From a virus: a stretch of DNA of 55,225 bases. The position numbers were made by a program, and so were the translations under genes. The notes under the pieces were generated by a model that was not told the origin of the DNA, did no database searches, and was given only the letters and a program-made list of their open reading frames with translations. The first letter of the stretch is position 1; each line of letters begins with the position of its first letter. Below, piece after piece: positions 1-8,885 of this stretch. Location of the stretch: the IMG/VR virus record IMGVR_UViG_3300028553_000034, positions 1-55,225 of that record, one strand, 5' to 3'.

Positions 1-188
1 CACATAAATTTATGGATTCTTTCGGTAATTGGAAGAAGTCTCATGATCTTGAAGCAGGCGATCTAATAAAAGGAATCTCTGGAAATCAAATGATAACTTC
101 TATTAAAGCAATCGGTTTTGGTGAAGTTATGATTATAGAAATTGGAGATGCTCATACATACGTATCAAATGGATTAATTTCACATAAT
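1..188 (+). other. C-terminal half of a Hint (intein/BIL-like) domain
   Basis: Seen: a His-containing block B (HKFMDSFGNW, then LEAGDLI), a strand with MIIEIGDAHTYV and the terminal SNGLISHN, whose Asn codon is at 186-188. These match the order of the late Hint motifs. The residue after the Asn is Lys, not Cys/Ser/Thr, as in bacterial intein-like domains that cleave rather than splice. Block A with the N-terminal nucleophile lies outside the window, so activity cannot be judged. Confidence 0.7.
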
Positions 189-1283
189 AAAACTAAACAA
201 GGAAATGAAGGTGCTGCTATCGGTGGTGGTTTAGGGAGTGCAATTAAAGCTGTTTCGTGGATCACACAAAAACCTCCAGGTTCTCCTCCAGGAGCATTTA
301 CGGATAAGACAAATAATAACGGTGGATCTGGTAATGATCCTTATGCTAATAAAAACGTTGTTTATGGTCCTCTTGATGTTATTAAGACAATGATGATGAG
401 AGATAAAGGACTTCTTTTTGAACAAGAATTTACTCTTAAATTTGAATATGAACTTCGATCTATAGACGGAATAAATCCAAAAGTAGCTATGATCGATTTA
501 CTTTCCAACGTCTTTGTTATGACGGCTAATAGAGGTGAATTTTGGGGTGGAGATATACGTCACTTCGGTGGAGGTGGTGGAGCAGGGGAATCCTCTAAAA
601 CTGTTGGACCTTTGGGTGATCCAGCTAAATTAATGGCTGGTGATTATATGGGTTATTTCAAATCTCTAACAGATAATATAGGAACCCGAATTAAAGAATT
701 CACGGGAGGTGAAGGTCTTACTCTAGAAGGAATTGCTAATGCTGCTAAAGGTATAGGCGGAAACATGATGTCTAATATCATGGGTGGTGCTATGGATGGT
801 GCTCAAGGAGGTGGAGGAGCTGCAGGTGCTCAGGCAGTAAATTCATTACTTACAGGTGAAGAAACCGGTGAATGGCACGTTATGGTTGGTAATCCTGCAA
901 ATCCTATAGTTTCTATTGGAAACTTGATTCTAGAAAAATCTGAATATCATTTACATGGTGCTTTAGGTGCTGACGATTTCCCCACGAAATTAACGGTTAC
1001 TTGTACTTTAAAACCGGCTAGACCTAGAGATCGTTCAGATATGATGTCAATGTTCCATAGAGGAGGAAGAACTTACACGACATTGAGTCCAGCTGAAAAA
1101 TATCCAGGAAATAAAAAAAATAAAGGAACTAAATCAAAATTCAAAAGTAGTTCTGCTCAAGCTAAACATAAACAAGTGGATCCTAAAGATGCAGAAGAAG
1201 CAGTAAACATGTTATTAGAAAGATTTCCGAATCACAAAAACGTTCATGAATTGTTAGCTCAATCAGCTCAAGGAATTTTTTAA
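1..1283 (+). CDS. Virion structural protein with C-terminal part of a Hint domain (5'-partial)
   Basis: The reading frame is open to the left edge, so the ATG at 12 is internal and the true start is upstream. The first ~62 visible residues are the end of a Hint fold: an HKF...W block-B-like segment, then GDLI, then a terminal YVSNGLISHN. The rest (~360 aa) is Gly-rich and ends in a domain with GEWHVMVGNPANPI and DDFPTKLTVTCTLKPARPRD, followed by a basic, low-complexity tail. The reading as a tail or baseplate structural protein rests on its place directly upstream of the baseplate genes and on its composition; I do not recognise the exact T4 counterpart. Lys follows the HN, so standard protein splicing is unlikely and cleavage is more plausible. 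Confidence 0.7.
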   Translation, partial: HKFMDSFGNWKKSHDLEAGDLIKGISGNQMITSIKAIGFGEVMIIEIGDAHTYVSNGLISHNKTKQGNEGAAIGGGLGSAIKAVSWITQKPPGSPPGAFTDKTNNNGGSGNDPYANKNVVYGPLDVIKTMMMRDKGLLFEQEFTLKFEYELRSIDGINPKVAMIDLLSNVFVMTANRGEFWGGDIRHFGGGGGAGESSKTVGPLGDPAKLMAGDYMGYFKSLTDNIGTRIKEFTGGEGLTLEGIANAAKGIGGNMMSNIMGGAMDGAQGGGGAAGAQAVNSLLTGEETGEWHVMVGNPANPIVSIGNLILEKSEYHLHGALGADDFPTKLTVTCTLKPARPRDRSDMMSMFHRGGRTYTTLSPAEKYPGNKKNKGTKSKFKSSSAQAKHKQVDPKDAEEAVNMLLERFPNHKNVHELLAQSAQGIF

Positions 1284-1296
1284 TAAAATTGAAGAT

Positions 1297-1857
1297 ATGT
1301 ACTTAAAACTTATAGACTTAAAGGATGAAATGATTAGAGATGGTGTAACTATGATAGACTTTCTCGAACTTAATCTTGAAGTGAATTACATCTCGAGCGA
1401 TTTTATCATTAAGAGTGTTATCCTCTTAGAAGAAAAACACCTATGTAGACCGGATCTAATTGTATGGGAAAATTATAGAAATTTAGATTATCTAGACGCA
1501 TTTCTAAAATTCAATCAAATATCTAATCCCTTCTCGATGCAACTTTATGATGTAATAATTATTCCTAAAGAATCTACTCTACAAAAATCATATAAAAAAA
1601 TAAATAGGAATTCGAAATTAATAAGGGACACTAAAGCTCTGTTTCTAGATCCAACTAGAGCTAGTAAAAAAGATATAGAAAGAATGAAACAACTTTCTAA
1701 GCTTTCTGCTAAGAGAAAAAATGGATCAGTCGAACCAAAACCGACTAATCTTTTAAGGCCAGGAGAAGTTCCGTTTAGTACAGACGGTAACAGATTGATA
1801 TTTGCTCCTTCTGTTTCGAGTCCGAGATTTCCTACTTCTAACGATACTACACAATGA
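1297..1857 (+). CDS. Baseplate wedge protein, gp53/LysM-like
   Basis: A 186-aa protein. The middle reads HLCRPDLIVWENYRN, later FNQISNPFSMQLYDVIIIP. This is the pattern of gp53-type baseplate proteins and LysM modules (RPDLI..Y, then N-ISNPFS--D-L-IP). The C-terminal ~80 residues are basic and disordered-looking. Its position between two tail proteins supports a baseplate role. The gene overlaps the next one by ATGA at 1854. The family call is from motif memory, not alignment. Confidence 0.55.
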   Translation: MYLKLIDLKDEMIRDGVTMIDFLELNLEVNYISSDFIIKSVILLEEKHLCRPDLIVWENYRNLDYLDAFLKFNQISNPFSMQLYDVIIIPKESTLQKSYKKINRNSKLIRDTKALFLDPTRASKKDIERMKQLSKLSAKRKNGSVEPKPTNLLRPGEVPFSTDGNRLIFAPSVSSPRFPTSNDTTQ

Positions 1858-3479
1858 GTACATATGAAAGATCTATAGTCTCTATAATTGAACCGAGCTT
1901 TAAATTAGGAGCAACTTCTCAAGGCAAGATAGTTTTAGACGAAATTTTTATAACAGATACAGAGTCTAAAGAAGCCAAAGACACATATCAAGGTAATATC
2001 CGTCCTTTAGATACAAAAACTTCTTCTAGAGCAGGTTCTGCTATGCCTATTATTGCGATAAATTCCTTAATCTTAGCAGAAAACGAGATCGAAGATTTCG
2101 AAATAGATTTGAGCGATTCCATTCCTAAATTATTAATGAATTTTGTCGACAAAGCTAATCACTTCTCTATTGGTGCTCCTATAGACGGAGATGTTATTTC
2201 TATTTACATTAGACCCGGAGATGCAGACAATCAAAAACCTATAAGAATAGATTTTAACATAGTAAGGATTCTAGGAGATCCTGTTAATAAGTCTTATTTT
2301 ATAGTAGGATCTATGAAAATACATAGATTCTTCTCGGAAACTTTTAAGTCATATCCAGAGAATACATCATTTGAACACCTAATGGATGTTTGTGAAGATA
2401 TCGGTCTAGGATTTGCTTCTAATGAAACATCAACTGATGATAAAATGAAAAGAATTATTCCAGCGGAAACTTATGAAACTTTTGTTAATGAAACGACTTC
2501 TTCTACATATAAAGACGAAGATTCTTTTTTTGATTGGTATTTAGATCCTTATTACTATCTTTGTTTAGTTAATGTTAATAAACAATTTTCTCTAGAAGAT
2601 AAAACTGAAGATGTTAATATATCTGATGCATTTCCTACTTCTGGTGCTCTTGCAGTAGGAGGAGACGAGAGAAATGATAAAGATGGTATTAAAGGTAGTT
2701 TAGTTCTTACTAATTTGAATAATATGGCAGGTAAAAATGTATTCATTGAGGCATATAATTTTGAAAATAATTCAGGTTCTGTTTGGTTAAATAATGGTTA
2801 TCTTCGATATGCTCAATGGTTAAATATAGAAGAAGAAGATATTGAATATCAAAAAGCATTCGTAGATCCTTTTACTACGAAAGGATCAGAAGAAAACTTT
2901 AGACTTCTAAAGGGTCGAAAGGCTGATGGTCCGCCTAATTTTCCAAAACCGCTTTACTTAAAAGAATCCAGGTATAAATGGATGGGTAAACAAGGAGGAA
3001 ACTCTTATGGCGGTAATGTTCATGATAATTATTGCTACGCTCAAGTTCTTAATCATCAAAATCTAGAAGAACTTAAGAAAACTAGATTAATTGTAGATTT
3101 AGCTGGAATGAATCATTATTTGTATAAATATCAAAGGATTCCTGTGATAATTTATGAATCTTCAGTTAATCAAAATGCTGCAAATATGCAAACTAGAGAT
3201 AAAGCTTTAGGTGAATCTGAAGGAACAAAAGATCCAAACACACAAACAGGGATGTTCGCAGGAGCTGGTAATGTATCTTCTAATGAAAAAAGTAAACCGG
3301 ATCCTACTAATGGACCTCAACCTGAAGTTCAAGATCAAATAAAAAATGAATTTTTAAGTGGTTATTATGTTATTGCTGATATGAAATTTACATACGTAAC
3401 TGGTTCTGGTGTAAAACAGAGATTAACTTTAATAAGAAGAGAATGGCCTATACCAGCTAAACATTCACAACAAGGATAA
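1854..3479 (+). CDS. Putative baseplate hub protein (gp27-like role)
   Basis: A 541-aa soluble protein without signal peptide or membrane segment. The N-terminal third alternates beta-strand-like stretches (for example IPKLLMNFVDK, GDVISIYIRPGD). The C-terminus carries a Gly/Asn/Gln-rich linker and then a beta-rich end (YYVIADMKFTYVTGSGVKQ, LTLIRREWPIP). That ending, where a hub or late-control-D type protein finishes with a strand that positions the tail axis, and the place two genes before the spike, suggest the hub. The assignment is mainly by synteny. Translation is coupled to the upstream gene through ATGA. Confidence 0.4.
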   Translation: MSTYERSIVSIIEPSFKLGATSQGKIVLDEIFITDTESKEAKDTYQGNIRPLDTKTSSRAGSAMPIIAINSLILAENEIEDFEIDLSDSIPKLLMNFVDKANHFSIGAPIDGDVISIYIRPGDADNQKPIRIDFNIVRILGDPVNKSYFIVGSMKIHRFFSETFKSYPENTSFEHLMDVCEDIGLGFASNETSTDDKMKRIIPAETYETFVNETTSSTYKDEDSFFDWYLDPYYYLCLVNVNKQFSLEDKTEDVNISDAFPTSGALAVGGDERNDKDGIKGSLVLTNLNNMAGKNVFIEAYNFENNSGSVWLNNGYLRYAQWLNIEEEDIEYQKAFVDPFTTKGSEENFRLLKGRKADGPPNFPKPLYLKESRYKWMGKQGGNSYGGNVHDNYCYAQVLNHQNLEELKKTRLIVDLAGMNHYLYKYQRIPVIIYESSVNQNAANMQTRDKALGESEGTKDPNTQTGMFAGAGNVSSNEKSKPDPTNGPQPEVQDQIKNEFLSGYYVIADMKFTYVTGSGVKQRLTLIRREWPIPAKHSQQG

Positions 3480-3494
3480 AAATAAAGACTAAAT

Positions 3495-4988
3495 ATGCCA
3501 GCTTTTACAAGATATGCCGATCCGGCAATGAATACTTTTAAGAAGACTAATATGTATTATGAAACTGATCCTTTTTTACGATATCAAGATCCAACATATT
3601 TAGGATTCAAATTTTTCTTCTTATTTGATCAACCTGGATGTGGACTTCTATCGGAATTAGATCTGCCTAATACTGCTCTACGATATCTGATCAACAGAGG
3701 TTATAATTCAAAAGCTGAATATCTTATTAAATTCATACAGCTTTTTAAGAAAATAAATCAAAAAACACCTTGGTTTTTTCAATCAATCGAGGGATTAGAT
3801 GAAGCATGGAAACACCTTTATCAAGATCCAGCTTTCAAACCTATTCTTTCGGCTGATAGAAAAATAATCATAAATTGCTTAGATGAATCCGTTGATATGA
3901 GAATGACTGCTCTTATGGACTTATATCGAAAAGCCTGCTTTGATTGGCCAAATAGACGGGAAATTGTTCCTCTTAATCTTAGAATGTTTAAAGCTTCAGT
4001 TTATGTTTATGAAGGTAGATCATTTAATAAATGGGGGTTCCCTTTCTCTATGTCTCAATATGGTGCAGCTGCAGAAGCAATGATTCCAAATATCTTGAAG
4101 CAAGGTAAGAATGAAATGGATAAGTACTTCGGTCCAGACCCTGTGGATAATAGTGTTATAGGTAATATCATATCTGGTGCAAAAGAAGAAGGATTCAAAG
4201 GTGCATTAGGTGGATTAATGGACAAAAAATCGGATGTTATAAATGATAGTATTTCTAGAATACTTTTCAATTTTGAGTATTGTGAATTTTTACCGGATGA
4301 ATCAAACGGAACAGTAGCAAGTGTATCAAATAAAGACTTTGTACTTAAAGCTCAAAAAATAGCATTTAGTTATAGAAATGTCGGTGAAGATAACATATAC
4401 AGATTTCATCATGATAAAAAGGTTACTGACTTTATTGTTAGTTCTTTAGATGGTCTCGCTTTAGATAAGCCTAGTCTACTTCAAAATGTTCCGGATGCTG
4501 CTGGACCTTATATAAATGGTGCAATAGCTCAAGGAATGTCACAACTCCAACAAGTTCTTTCTAGCACATTAAACAATTTATTTTTAGGTAATGTATATGG
4601 ATTCAATCCTGCAGGTGCAGTATCATCATTAGTAAATGGAGGAGTTAGTGGAGCTATATCTTTAGTAAATGAAATAGGTAAAAATTCTTCAAAGGATAAT
4701 AACACTAAAGATCAAGAAAATGGATTTGCAGATAATCCTCTTACAACTTTCGAATCTTCTTCTGGTGATGGAGTAGGAAGAAATTCATCCTTACTAAACA
4801 AAAAAAATTCATCTAAAGCAACGACTCAAGGATCTTCTCCCGAAAATCCTTCATTAAGTAATAATAGTAATGAATTTGGGAAAGCTAAATTCTTTGATGA
4901 TTTCGTTCCTTCTTTGAGTAATGAAAATGATGTTGATCCTACTACAGGAAATTATGGAGAAGGTTCCGCTTCATTGAATAATGATTAA
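3495..4988 (+). CDS. Baseplate/tail structural protein, family unknown
   Basis: A 497-aa protein. The N-terminal ~200 residues look well folded, with LGFKFFFLFDQPG, PWFFQSIEGLDEAWKHLY, LDESVDMRMTALMDLYRKA and a strand with MFKASVYVYEGRSF. That strand pattern is like tail-tube-fold proteins that cap or initiate the tube. After residue ~380 the sequence is Ser/Asn-rich low complexity. It lies directly before the central spike gene, so a hub-proximal or tube-initiator role is likely, but I cannot name the T4 counterpart. Confidence 0.45.
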   Translation: MPAFTRYADPAMNTFKKTNMYYETDPFLRYQDPTYLGFKFFFLFDQPGCGLLSELDLPNTALRYLINRGYNSKAEYLIKFIQLFKKINQKTPWFFQSIEGLDEAWKHLYQDPAFKPILSADRKIIINCLDESVDMRMTALMDLYRKACFDWPNRREIVPLNLRMFKASVYVYEGRSFNKWGFPFSMSQYGAAAEAMIPNILKQGKNEMDKYFGPDPVDNSVIGNIISGAKEEGFKGALGGLMDKKSDVINDSISRILFNFEYCEFLPDESNGTVASVSNKDFVLKAQKIAFSYRNVGEDNIYRFHHDKKVTDFIVSSLDGLALDKPSLLQNVPDAAGPYINGAIAQGMSQLQQVLSSTLNNLFLGNVYGFNPAGAVSSLVNGGVSGAISLVNEIGKNSSKDNNTKDQENGFADNPLTTFESSSGDGVGRNSSLLNKKNSSKATTQGSSPENPSLSNNSNEFGKAKFFDDFVPSLSNENDVDPTTGNYGEGSASLNND

Positions 4989-5010
4989 GTAAATTACATA
5001 TAAATAGAGT

Positions 5011-5778
5011 ATGCCTTTAAAGAACTATTGGAAAGACGATTTAGATTCAACTGCCTGGTTAGGTGAAGTTGTTGATGTTGCGGACCCTCTTAAAATAGGT
5101 AGAGCTAAAGTAAAAGTCTTTGGTAAATTCGATGAAATTCCAAATGATGATATTCCGTGGGCTTATCCAGGTACAAGTAACACTGGAGGATCTGATTCAG
5201 GAGGTGGTTTCTTTTCGGTTCCTAAAGTAGGATCTATTGTTTCTATTCGATTTGATAACGGAAACATATATCATCCTGAATACTTCTTTAATCAAAAAAT
5301 ATCTGTTGAAGTTAAGGAAGAAATAGGAAACTCTTACGAAAACGCGCATATAATAGTTTATGATACCGTGACTGCCGGTGCCGTAAAAATCTTCTTTACT
5401 GAAGCTAAAGGACTTATGTTCGATTATCAACAGACACAAATCAATATAAAAAATGATAAATCTGTTCTAATTCAAACTGCTTCTGGTGATAGTAAAGTAG
5501 AGATTTTGGACGACGGAACCATGAATATCACACAAAAGAATGATATTAATATAACTACTGATAAAGCTGTAAACGTGAAAGCTAAAGATGTTATCATCGA
5601 TCATGCGAGTACTATCGAATTAGGAAAGGGAGCAACCGAGAAAGTTATTCTCGGAAATAAATTTATGACCCTATTCAATTCTCATACACATGTCGGAAAT
5701 TTAGGTGCTCCTACAAGTCCTCCAATTTCACCAATGACATCTGCAGAATTAAGTCAAATGAAAGTAGTAACTAAATAA
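5011..5778 (+). CDS. Baseplate central spike protein (gp5/gpV-type, no lysozyme domain)
   Basis: A 255-aa protein. The N-terminal ~100 residues form an OB-fold typical of gp5/gpV spikes: AWLGEVVDVADPLKIGRAKV, then DDIPWAYPGT, GGGFFSVPKVGSIVSIRFDNG and a PEYFF end. Residues ~110-220 are short repeated strands (NITQKNDINITTDKAVNVKA, DVIIDHASTIELG) expected of a trimeric beta-helix needle. The end has NSHTHVGNLGAPTSPP, the H-x-H and Pro-rich tip seen in spike proteins. The muramidase domain that T4 gp5 carries between OB-fold and helix is absent. TATAAATA occurs just before the start at 4999-5006. Confidence 0.8.
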   Translation: MPLKNYWKDDLDSTAWLGEVVDVADPLKIGRAKVKVFGKFDEIPNDDIPWAYPGTSNTGGSDSGGGFFSVPKVGSIVSIRFDNGNIYHPEYFFNQKISVEVKEEIGNSYENAHIIVYDTVTAGAVKIFFTEAKGLMFDYQQTQINIKNDKSVLIQTASGDSKVEILDDGTMNITQKNDINITTDKAVNVKAKDVIIDHASTIELGKGATEKVILGNKFMTLFNSHTHVGNLGAPTSPPISPMTSAELSQMKVVTK

Positions 5779-5780
5779 AT

Positions 5781-6278
5781 ATGGCACTAATTAAATCCAC
5801 ATTAAAAACAGCATTAGAAAATACTCTAAAAACTGAATTAAAAAAAGATTCCGTAAAGACTTCCCTTCGTAAAAATCTAGACGGCGGAGCTTTATTAGGC
5901 GTTAAAACATCAGCTGTAAGTATAACAAAAGCACTTGGAAATATATCGAATGCTTCTATGGTAGTAGGTGCAGGAACCTCAGATAATGTTGCTTCTCAGG
6001 TAGTTGCTAAAGCTTTAGTTAAAAAAATAACAGCGAATGAATGGTCAAATGCTATATCAGATTCCATATGCGAATGGATGTCTTCGGATATTGCACCTAT
6101 TCTCGCAAAAGTTATTTCAGATGAAGTAGATGCTTATCTTAAAAAAGCAATTGTAAAAGTTACAATACCACCTGGACTTGTTGCTCAAGGTGCTGGTCCG
6201 GCCGCTATACCAAATGCACTACCTCTCCCTATAACAGGAGACCCGCTTAATCCTATCCTCAATGGAGGACTCTCTTAA
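5781..6278 (+). CDS. Hypothetical tail-module protein
   Basis: A 165-aa protein. The N-terminus is Lys/Leu/Thr-rich and helical (KTALENTLKTELKKD). The centre is Ala/Val-rich helix (NVASQVVAKALVKKITANEW) and the end is Pro/Gly-rich (PPGLVAQGAGPAAIPNALPL). There is no clear signal peptide. The gene starts 3 bases after the spike gene stops, behind an AAATAAATATG start context, so the two are probably co-translated. A small spike- or hub-associated protein is the natural guess; I recognise no family. Confidence 0.5.
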   Translation: MALIKSTLKTALENTLKTELKKDSVKTSLRKNLDGGALLGVKTSAVSITKALGNISNASMVVGAGTSDNVASQVVAKALVKKITANEWSNAISDSICEWMSSDIAPILAKVISDEVDAYLKKAIVKVTIPPGLVAQGAGPAAIPNALPLPITGDPLNPILNGGLS

Positions 6279-6308
6279 TAATTTAATAACCCCTTAAAAT
6301 AAAAATAA

Positions 6309-7484
6309 ATGTCAAGATTACAAAAAGAATTACGAACTGAAGGTATTCCCGGATTTGATTGGATTTCCTATGAGGCTGATTCACCAAAATTAAAACAAAA
6401 CAAATCAATCAAAAAACATTCTGGTGATAAAAGTAAAGTTTACTGTCATTTGCCATATGCACAAGATCTTTATGAGCAGTATTATGGTAAAACACTAGAT
6501 CTAAAAGAACCATTAGAAGGTTCAGTTGTTAATGGTAAAGTTCTATCGGTCGGTGAAGAATTTGCTATTATCGATGTTAATTGGAGAGAAGATGCTATGT
6601 TAGATCTTTCTAAAGAGGATCCATCTTACTTAAAATATATTCAAGAAGGATTCCCTATTGAGGTTCTTATCGAAAGAGTTTCGAAAGTTCCAACTAGACA
6701 TTCATTATCTATTCAAGCTTCATATTCTAAAAATATCCTATCTAAGAAGAAAGATGAAATTATGGCATCTGTCGGCGATCCAGTCGCTTATGCTGCTACA
6801 GTTAAAGAACTTATTCATGGAGGTTATTTCGTTGATATCGACGGAATTAGTTGCTTTATGCCAGGTTCGCTTGGTGGTATGAATAAGTTGGTTAACTTCG
6901 ATTCATTAATAGGTAAAAATATCTACGTAGTTCCAATTAATTACTCGAAAGAGAAAGATTATATTGTTGTTTCTCATAGAGATTATCTTAAAACTCTCAT
7001 CCCACAAAGCATTAAATCTTTACAGTTTGCAACTGAATACACAGGTTTTGTAACGGGAGTTAGTAAACACGGCGTCTTTGTAGAATTCAACGAATGTTTG
7101 ACTGGTCTAATTGCTAAGAAAGATATTTCTAGTGATTCAATGGATGATTTCGAAAATCGTAGAATTAAAGCTGGAGATTCGATTAAATTCTATGTTTCGG
7201 AAATCATTGATAATGATAAAATTGTTTTGAGTCAATCATTACCTGAACCACAAATCAATGCATGGGACGATATAGAAAATCGTTTTAAGATTCCATCTAT
7301 TGTAACAGGTAAAGTTAAAAGAGTTGTTCGATACGGAATCTTCGTTGAAATCGAACCAAAAATCGTAGGTCTCTTACACAAATCACATCTAGACGAAAAT
7401 GATGAATTTGAGGTAGGTCAAGAAATAGAGGTAAAAATAGTAAAAATAGACAAAGAATCTAAGAAAGTCGACTTTACTATGTAA
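6309..7484 (+). CDS. Ribosomal protein S1-like protein with four S1 RNA-binding repeats
   Basis: A 391-aa protein. After a ~70-residue lead there are four S1/OB repeats at about residues 72-136, 158-226, 243-309 and 330-391. The last two are textbook: TGFVTGVSKHGVFVEF with LTGLIAKKDIS, and GKVKRVVRYGIFVEIEP with IVGLLHKSHL and VGQEIEVKIVKID. The tandem array is the architecture of ribosomal protein bS1; RNase E and PNPase have only one S1 domain and catalytic parts absent here. It is an RNA-binding protein, and the inferred role is biasing host ribosomes or protecting phage mRNA. It lies inside the baseplate cluster without being structural in appearance. A 30-bp AT-rich gap precedes its ATG. 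Confidence 0.85.
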   Translation: MSRLQKELRTEGIPGFDWISYEADSPKLKQNKSIKKHSGDKSKVYCHLPYAQDLYEQYYGKTLDLKEPLEGSVVNGKVLSVGEEFAIIDVNWREDAMLDLSKEDPSYLKYIQEGFPIEVLIERVSKVPTRHSLSIQASYSKNILSKKKDEIMASVGDPVAYAATVKELIHGGYFVDIDGISCFMPGSLGGMNKLVNFDSLIGKNIYVVPINYSKEKDYIVVSHRDYLKTLIPQSIKSLQFATEYTGFVTGVSKHGVFVEFNECLTGLIAKKDISSDSMDDFENRRIKAGDSIKFYVSEIIDNDKIVLSQSLPEPQINAWDDIENRFKIPSIVTGKVKRVVRYGIFVEIEPKIVGLLHKSHLDENDEFEVGQEIEVKIVKIDKESKKVDFTM

Positions 7485-7517
7485 TTAACTTGAATATATA
7501 GAAAAAAGAAGGTTACA

Positions 7518-8885
7518 TTGAAATTCGATAGTCTATCATATTCCCCATTATTTGAAAACACTTTAGTGAGAATCATATCGGAATTTAATTCTGATATGAC
7601 TCCTTCTAATGTATTAAAGGGGTTATCCAAAGCATTGAAACGAAAAGTTTCAACCGATGTACCTGGATCTTATAATGCTAACATAAGTCGAGGAGATGAT
7701 GGAGTTTATCGTTTGGAAACTACATTCCTCACGTACAGAGATTCTAGACTTATTTGTCTTAATCTTTTTTCGTGGATTGAAAGAAATGGATTCACAGAAA
7801 AAAATAATAACTTCTTTGTTGATATTAAATTTATCGATAAAGAAGCAGGACCATTCAAAGGAACTCTATTTTTCAAGGGAATCTCTGTTGAAAAAATTGA
7901 TAAACTAAAATTCATTCTAGAATTTAATGAAGATGCTGTTTATAAAGCATTTCCATCTAGAAAATATGGATTCAATACTAAGAGTATTCAGAAATTTGAT
8001 ATTAATCAAAGATTTGTTCCTAAAGAAGAATCTGTAGTAGATCCTAAATTTTATTCGGTTCCAGATACAAAAGAATGTGGAGTAAATTTCGAACTTTTAA
8101 CAGAAGGATTCCTTAGACTTCAATATATAGGAGGTAAGGAATATGAAAAGAAACCTACTGAAATACTCGACATAATTAGTGAATTTTGTGTTGTTTCGTG
8201 GAATTCTACATTTAGATCTCAATACACAAAAGAAAATATCCTAAATTTTGAAAAACTTATTTTGAAACAAAATAAAATAAGAGAATCCTATTTAGATTAC
8301 GCTGTATTCAAACAAAAATTTCCAAAAGTTAATTTCACAGTAGATTTATTAGAAAATCCAAAAACTCTAGATTATTATTATTCTGTTCTTAGGGATAGGA
8401 TCTATGATTTCTTAATTTCAGCAAAATTCAAGGATAATGAATTAGAAATGAATTATGATACGACGCTTTCAGCTTTACAAATAAGAGATGGTGAGATTAA
8501 ATCTACAGGAACTATCAAAGATATTGAATTTGTAAATTGTAAGATTCAATATGGTAATTTTCAAAATTGTGTTTTTTATGATTGTGAAATTACTGATTGT
8601 CGATTAATAGAATGTAACATTTATTTAGATTCTGTGGTTAATAGATGTTTACTAATCAATTCCATGGCAAATAGAACAATTGTGTTAAATAATACAGATG
8701 TTGATGGTATGAATTCTGTATTGAATGCTAAAATGAACGGTGGAGTTTTTTATAAAGGTAAACTAGGAATCTTTGCTGAAATAAGTAAAAATACTACAGT
8801 TATTCAATATGAAAGATTAAAACCTGGGTATTTTGTTGCTGGTGATACTGTAATAATTCCTACGAAAAAATATATTAAGCCATGA
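7518..8885 (+). CDS. Structural protein with a pentapeptide-like Cys-rich repeat (TTG start)
   Basis: A 455-aa protein. No in-frame ATG precedes residue ~27, and the frame closes at 7491-7493, so the TTG at 7518 is the likely start. AGAAGG lies 7-11 bases upstream, one of the few Shine-Dalgarno-like sites in the window. Residues ~335-390 hold a run with a five-residue period (IEFVNCKIQYGNFQNCVFYD, CEITDCRLIECNIY) that should form a right-handed quadrilateral beta-helix. The protein ends in LKPGYFVAGDTVIIPTKKY. Its neighbours suggest a tail or baseplate accessory protein. It overlaps the next gene by ATGA. Confidence 0.5.
   Translation: MKFDSLSYSPLFENTLVRIISEFNSDMTPSNVLKGLSKALKRKVSTDVPGSYNANISRGDDGVYRLETTFLTYRDSRLICLNLFSWIERNGFTEKNNNFFVDIKFIDKEAGPFKGTLFFKGISVEKIDKLKFILEFNEDAVYKAFPSRKYGFNTKSIQKFDINQRFVPKEESVVDPKFYSVPDTKECGVNFELLTEGFLRLQYIGGKEYEKKPTEILDIISEFCVVSWNSTFRSQYTKENILNFEKLILKQNKIRESYLDYAVFKQKFPKVNFTVDLLENPKTLDYYYSVLRDRIYDFLISAKFKDNELEMNYDTTLSALQIRDGEIKSTGTIKDIEFVNCKIQYGNFQNCVFYDCEITDCRLIECNIYLDSVVNRCLLINSMANRTIVLNNTDVDGMNSVLNAKMNGGVFYKGKLGIFAEISKNTTVIQYERLKPGYFVAGDTVIIPTKKYIKP

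Noticed and set aside
5011-5778. Lysozyme domain in the spike
   Set aside because: The sequence goes from OB-fold directly to short beta-helix repeats; there is no room for a muramidase domain.
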